In this document: positions 59,387-64,000 of the stretch, piece after piece
Layout: each line of letters begins with the position of its first letter
Numbering within the stretch: the first letter of the stretch is position 1
Assembly: GCA_032158295.1 (NCBI GenBank)
Contig: CM063259.1
Location: 11,714,075-11,778,074, forward strand
Source of the DNA: Pycnopodia helianthoides
Taxonomy: Eukaryota > Echinodermata > Asteroidea > Forcipulatida > Asteriidae
DNA length: 64,000 nucleotides
Reading direction: 5' to 3'
Made by a program: the position numbers and the translations under genes
Notes under the pieces: generated by a model
What the model saw: the letters and a program-made list of their open reading frames with translations, nothing else
What the model was told of the DNA's origin: nothing
Database searches by the model: none

Positions 59387-62300
59387 TTACGCAGATTCCT
59401 ACCAAGGTGTGTCGTCATGACGCTGCGTGCAAGCAGGGGGTACCTTTCGAGCCCTTTCCTGGCCACTCTGGTCCCGTTAATCGCCGTCATTTCATCACAT
59501 GCAGCTGTCAGTTCGAGGAGCTGGTCGACACAATATACGGACAAGTTGTGGGATTTCGGAAACACGTCATCGACGGGGACCACGTCGTGGCGTATCTGGG
59601 GATACCATACGCAAGGCCGCCGGTGGGCAGCAGGCGGTACAAGCCGCCCGAGACCATGGGCTCGTGGAGGCCCGAGGTCAAGAACGCGTCCGCCTTCGGG
59701 TCGTCGTGCGTGCAAGTGCTGGACACAACGTACCCAAACTTTACGGGCGCTGAAATGTGGAACACGCAGTTACCCATGGAGGAGGACTGCCTCTACCTGA
59801 ACGTGTGGGTGCCCTCTCCGCGGCCCAGCAGGGATAGACTGCCGGTCATGGTATGGATATTCGGCGGGGGGTTCTACGGTGGGGTGGCCACGCTACCCGT
59901 GTACGACGGCAGCACCCTAGCCGCCACACAAGGCGTCATCTTGGTCTCGATGAACTATAGAGTCGGTTCCTATGGATTCTTATCTTTTGGAAACTCAGAG
60001 GTGCCTGGAAATATGGGTCTCTTGATCAGGCCATGGCTCTGCAGTGGGTGCAGGATAACATTGAATACTTTAACGGGGATCCGGATAAAGTGACGCTGTT
60101 TGGAGAGAGCGCCGGAGCGGTAAGCATCGGGTACCACCTGCAGTCCCGGCTGAGTGCCCCGTTGTTCAACCGCGCGATCATGCAGAGCGGGACTTCCTTG
60201 TGTCACTGGGGCCTGATCTCCAACGAAGAGGCAAGGGAGAGAGCGATGAAGTTCGCCCGTGGCCTCAACTGCGTGGAATACTCGGACGGGACCCCCTTCA
60301 CTGACGCCCAGATCCTGGCGTGCCTTCGCACTAAGGACCCCAACGAGACCCTGGAGAATGAGTTCGTGGAGAGCGGCGTTTACGTCTTCCCGTTCGTCCC
60401 GGTCGTGGACGGCGTCTTTATCACCGAGACCCCGCAGTCTGCCTTCGAGCGCTACGCGGTCAAATCGACGGACATCATGCTCGGCTCCAACAAAAACGAA
60501 GGGTCCTTCTTCATGATCTACTATCTAGACAGCTTCAACAGAGACACGGAAAGTTTGGTCAACAACACGGAGTTTAACGAAACAGTCGGAGTGATTTTTA
60601 AATCCATGAACAAGTTCGCCATGAGCGCGATCAAATTTCAGTACACGGACTGGCTGGACCCGCGGGACCCTCGAAAACTACGGGACGCCGCCGAGGCGTT
60701 CGTGACGGACAACAAAATCGCGTGTCCCATTTACGAGACCGCCAGGGCACACACGGCGGCCCACAACAACGCGTACCTTTACCGCTTCCAGCAGCGGGCG
60801 TCGAACAACCCGTGGGCCGAGTGGATGGGGGTTCTACACGGCGACGAGATCAGCTACGTCTTCGGTCAGCCCCTGCATCCGAGCAATGGATACTCGGAGC
60901 AGGACATCGCTCTCAGCAGGAAGATGATGCGGTTATGGACTAATTTTGCGAAGACTGGGTAAGGACACTCTCTCTCTCTTTCCTAATGGTATCTCTTTCA
61001 TCAAGTGGTATCCTAGTTTTGTGTTCTTAGTGTAAACTGAGCCTTTGCATTGTGCCGAAAGTAAAGGGGAGACTATAGCATGCGGTTGATAACCACGTTT
61101 TTCTGGAAAGAAGTGTGGTCCTGAGAAGACTGGTTCTTTGTCAGAGCACCGCCTCTTCCAAGAAGAGAGCAACCCTAGTGCGCGGGTTTCACCTTCAAAC
61201 AAAATAATTGTCTCTAATACTTCTTCCCACAACTATTGCAATTCAAAAATCGATTGAGTTGCAGAATGCTTTTTCTCTCTCTCAGAATGATAATATTGGA
61301 CATTTATATTACGCAAAATATGAATATATGTGAATATACGTGAATGTACTCTACTGCGCATTACAAATATGTTGTGTAGAGTACCAGTGAAAAAAGGAGA
61401 GTATAGACCATTCTATTGCAACGTCACAGCCCGAGTTTTTGCCAACCGAGGTCGGAAAACTATGGAAAGCAAAACAAAAACAGATCGCCGCAGTTTTTAA
61501 CAATGTTACACAAATATTCAAAAATAGTGTTGAATTTGTTGGAAACAAAGGAACCAATCATGAGAGGTACTTTACTTAGTTGAAAGTTTGCAGAAAATGT
61601 TAAATTTTGTTGAAACATCTATTAACACGATTGAGTGTTTTGCTAACATTCGGCCTTCCATGCCAACCAGCGCGGTTTGTTTATCAACATTGGAAAGGTC
61701 TATAGTCTGTCCCGAACCATAATAGCTCGATCATCATTCCGGTGTTTATATCCGGTTTCATTGGCATTAAACGACTTAGAATATTTTCTATCCGCCTCTA
61801 GACAGGATGCCAGTCCACCACAGGTTTTTACTCGCAAGCTCTCGCCGGTAACCATTGTACTCCTGGGTGGAGAGAAGCAATTATGATAAAGTGCCTTACC
61901 AGTGCGAAGCTCCACGGGCTGTGAAAAATAAGCTTGGCTGCATATCACACATTGTCCATGCACCAATGCAAACCATTTAGATATCAGGCCGTGTCCAAAT
62001 GAAAGGCTTTGTCAGTGGCTATGGCTGTATAGCGCCTATTCTTTAACATTGTCGCTGTAGCCGTAGCCAAAGTCCCTTAATTTGGACACGACCATGTTTT
62101 GGCGTTTCAGTCCTACAACAAATCTAATGTGATGGCAGGAGATAGACTTGAATTAAGTACCCAATATATAAACAATTCAAGATTTTGAAATATGCTATCT
62201 ACTGAACACGAGCGGTCATTCCGTTCACATACATTGAGCCGGTGAACTGATGTTAAAATTCTATCTTGAGTTGTTAAAGGCCCTGTACACTATTGGTAAG

Positions 62301-63013
62301 ATCGAAAAACACAAATGTTCACAGATTCACACATAGCTTACATGATTTAAAGTAAGTAATGGTAAAAAGGGTTCCTTAGATGCTATCGTTTCTGAGAAAT
62401 GAGTAAAACAATAGTTTTTATCACGCGTGATAAAAACTCGATGTTCGAAAAAAAGAAGCAGAAAACACATAAGGTCTCTTTTCACTATTTTCTCGTGACC
62501 TCAATGACCAATTGAGCTCAACATTTCACAGGTTTGTTTGTTCATGCATATGTTGAATCACACAAAATGTGGACACTGATTTTCAGCTGTTACCAAAAGT
62601 GTACAATACCTTTAAACCACTGGTTCTCCTCGGAACCACCCAGCTCATACAAATATGTATATTACACGGTGTCTCTGCAAACCTCACTTGACTCACTTAA
62701 ATCGTATCTGTTTATTTATTTTCAACAATCTGCATTAGACTTTAACTCATTCAGCACATTCTGATCAATGGTGATGTTAGTTATAATTATTAAAGTTTAC
62801 CGAAATCTCACAACGCCTACAGAAATCCCAACACGGAACACCCCAACGATCCGGACGAGCTTGCGGAGGGATGGCCACCGTTCCGGCTGGATGCTCCGAA
62901 ACATTACATCTTGGACTCAGCCACGGTGAATGATCCATTGAGTACTGACTACGATAAGGCCAGTCAATGTGCATTCTGGAGGGAGTACCTACCAAAGTTG
63001 AACGCACAAACAG
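59387..63013 (+). CDS. Cholinesterase-like carboxylesterase (two exons, 3' incomplete, two frame breaks)
   Basis: Alpha/beta hydrolase that probably cleaves choline esters outside the cell. Exon 59387-60958 follows 'gttttcacccag'; exon 62823-63013 follows 'caacgcctacag' and ends at 'gtaagc', so more exons lie past the window. ATG 59417 opens a signal-peptide-like stretch ([16 protein letters not shown]). Core motifs: [40 protein letters not shown] (choline-site Trp), [10 protein letters not shown] (oxyanion hole), TLFGESAGA (nucleophile Ser), SNKNEGSFF (acid Glu), WMGVLHGDE (His). The acyl-pocket region [12 protein letters not shown] keeps aromatics, favouring acetyl- over butyrylcholinesterase. 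The Trp of the vertebrate peripheral site seems replaced. A base is missing near 60024 (GLLDQ to MALQWVQ changes frame) and probably another near 59514, between signal peptide and body. The second exon ([13 protein letters not shown]...[11 protein letters not shown]) matches the usual cholinesterase end before the C-terminal tail. Confidence 0.9.
61402..61704. repeat. Dispersed repeat, family H
   Basis: 'TATAGACCATTCTATTGC' start and inverse 'GGAAAGGTCTATA' end; shares 'gcaacgtcacagcc' and 'ttccatgccaaccagcg'-type sequence with 26004-26323. Confidence 0.7.
61803..61905 (-). repeat. SINE body fragment
   Basis: On the minus strand reads 'ggcactttatcataattgct' and 'tctccacccaggagtacaat', the same body layout as 21500-21560. 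No tRNA head present. Confidence 0.55.
61987..62093. repeat. Family A MITE
   Basis: 'GGCCGTGTCCAAATGAAAGG' start and inverse 'TTTGGACACGACC' end, with 'ggctatggctgta' and 'gctgtagccgtagcc' inside. I see no clear TAA duplication. Confidence 0.6.
62274..62615 (+). repeat. TTAA-flanked MITE (family C relative)
   Basis: TTAA, 'AGGCCCTGTACACTATTGG', with inverse 'GTGTACAATACCT' then TTAA. Plus-strand core at about 62475-62580. Termini have drifted from other family C copies. Confidence 0.7.
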
Positions 63014-63097
63014 GTAAGCCTAATTAGTATTAGAAATAAGGTTGGTTACCAGCCAAACGTAACGCAAGCAGAATAAATCCTCATTATTTGAATCTCT

Positions 63098-63231
63098 GGC
63101 CCTTTTCGAAACTACGGGGCTTGAGCTCAGGCTTTTAGGCTTCGTCCGCGTACTTGAAGCCTCATTTCGGAAGCACACATTTTCAAGAACCTAAAACAGG
63201 AGCCCGGCCCAAGCCGTGGTCTCGAAAAGGC
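63098..63231. repeat. Family F MITE
   Basis: 'GGCCCTTTTCGAAACTACGG' start and inverse 'CCGTGGTCTCGAAAAGG' end; the best-preserved termini of the family in this window. Confidence 0.75.
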
Positions 63232-63281
63232 TCTGAATTGCAGAGGACGTCCACGCAAGCGGGCGACTCGACATGAGTGAA

Positions 63282-63415
63282 GGCCCGTGTCCGAAATGGC
63301 GGCTATGGCTATGGCTTCGGCTGGTTTGCTGCGTCAGCATGCATTGAAGTATAGGATGTCCTTAACAACGCCCTTAACAACAGTCGCAGCCGTAGCCGCC
63401 AATTCAGACACATCT
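63282..63415. repeat. Family A MITE
   Basis: 'GGCCCGTGTCCGAAATGGCGG' start, inverse 'CCGCCAATTCAGACAC' end; middle 'cattgaagtataggatgtcc' matches 2605-2743 closely. 50 bp after a family F MITE. The rest to 64000 holds a plus-strand core copy (about 63836-63940) and no exon. Confidence 0.65.
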
Positions 63416-64000
63416 TGAGTATTGGTGAGTGTGGTTTTTCCACATTCTGAAAGTCAAAGTTCTTTTGGTCATGTTGTTTTGCAAGCACAACTAAATGACA
63501 AACAGACAACCGGAGTCAACATCCGCTCCTGAAGGCAGTCGCATGAACATGGTGGCGTTTTACAATGTTTTGATTATGCTTGTTTTTTAGTGAAAGTCAG
63601 AAAAGACGGTTTACGTATGTCAATGATTTGCAGGTTCTTAGGTACAGTTCAAAGTAAGGCATAGTTAGTGGGTTGTTTTTTTTACCATGAATAAACTTTT
63701 CTTAACCTGGGATGGGGGTATTAAAGTTATTATGTAGTAAGGATGGTGAGATTGATTTCGATCTGTTGTGGTCTTCGCTGATGAGTGAAACATTTATTTT
63801 TGATACCAATACGATGTTTGAAAACAATGGTGAGGGTTTTTCACTATTTTCTCGTGACTCCAGTGACCGATTCAGCTTAAACTTTCACATGTTACTATTT
63901 CATGTATGTATGTGTTGAGAGTCGCGTAAAGTATACCGGTCTTTGACAAATACCAATGTTGACCGCCTGTACAATCTTGTGTCTTGCGAATTTAAAGTGT

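Larger units (their letters stand above)
60959..62822. other. Cholinesterase-like gene intron
   Basis: A 1.86-kb intron (donor 'CTGGgtaagg', acceptor 'cctacag') holding a family H repeat (61402-61704), a SINE body on the minus strand (61803-61905), a family A MITE (61987-62093) and a family C MITE (62274-62615). Confidence 0.8.

Overview
This is eukaryotic genomic DNA: split genes with GT-AG introns, dense short inverted-repeat transposons, tRNA-derived SINEs, a LINE tail and a tandem satellite. The gene content (a natriuretic-peptide-receptor-type guanylate cyclase and an acetylcholinesterase-like enzyme) and the style of repeats fit a marine deuterostome invertebrate. My best guess is an echinoderm, perhaps a sea star, but this rests on memory of repeat style and not on a search.

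Region by region. (1) 1-13428 is transposon territory. A 4.04-kb segment occurs twice (1-4041 and 9387-13428); the only differences I found are three 1-bp indels. Both copies carry a PIF/Harbinger transposase on the minus strand. The right copy (9216-11471) can be read as a complete three-exon, 411-aa protein with its DDE triad; the left copy is frameshifted and cut by the window edge. Between them, on the plus strand, are two exons of the Myb/SANT-like partner protein (4431-5456). Between the left copy and the Myb exons lies a 145-bp block of homopolymer runs (4042-4186) that looks like an assembly artefact. (2) 14062-28957 holds, on the plus strand, the whole intracellular half of a membrane receptor guanylate cyclase in 14 exons: kinase-homology domain, signalling helix and cyclase domain. 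Its ligand-binding and transmembrane exons are not in the window. One extra base breaks the frame in the penultimate coding exon. (3) 28958-59386 has no protein gene I can support. It holds MITEs, a hexanucleotide array apparently grown from a MITE arm (39614-40306), an 11-unit 113-bp satellite (53782-55060) and a promoter-like stretch ending in a short candidate first exon (38521-38541). (4) 59387-63013 holds, on the plus strand, two exons of a secreted or anchored cholinesterase-like alpha/beta hydrolase with an intact Ser-Glu-His triad but one clear and one probable single-base deletion. Its last exon(s) lie beyond the right edge.

The cyclase (cGMP synthesis from an extracellular signal) and the esterase (hydrolysis of choline esters) are independent genes; nothing here ties them functionally. 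Single-base frame breaks in three otherwise well-conserved coding regions, plus the indel-only duplication and the homopolymer block, point to imperfect consensus sequence rather than gene decay.

The most interesting structural observation is a roughly 90-bp core, centred on 'TCTCGTGACC' and 'ACAGGTTTGT', that recurs about a dozen times in both orientations inside inverted-repeat elements whose termini differ.
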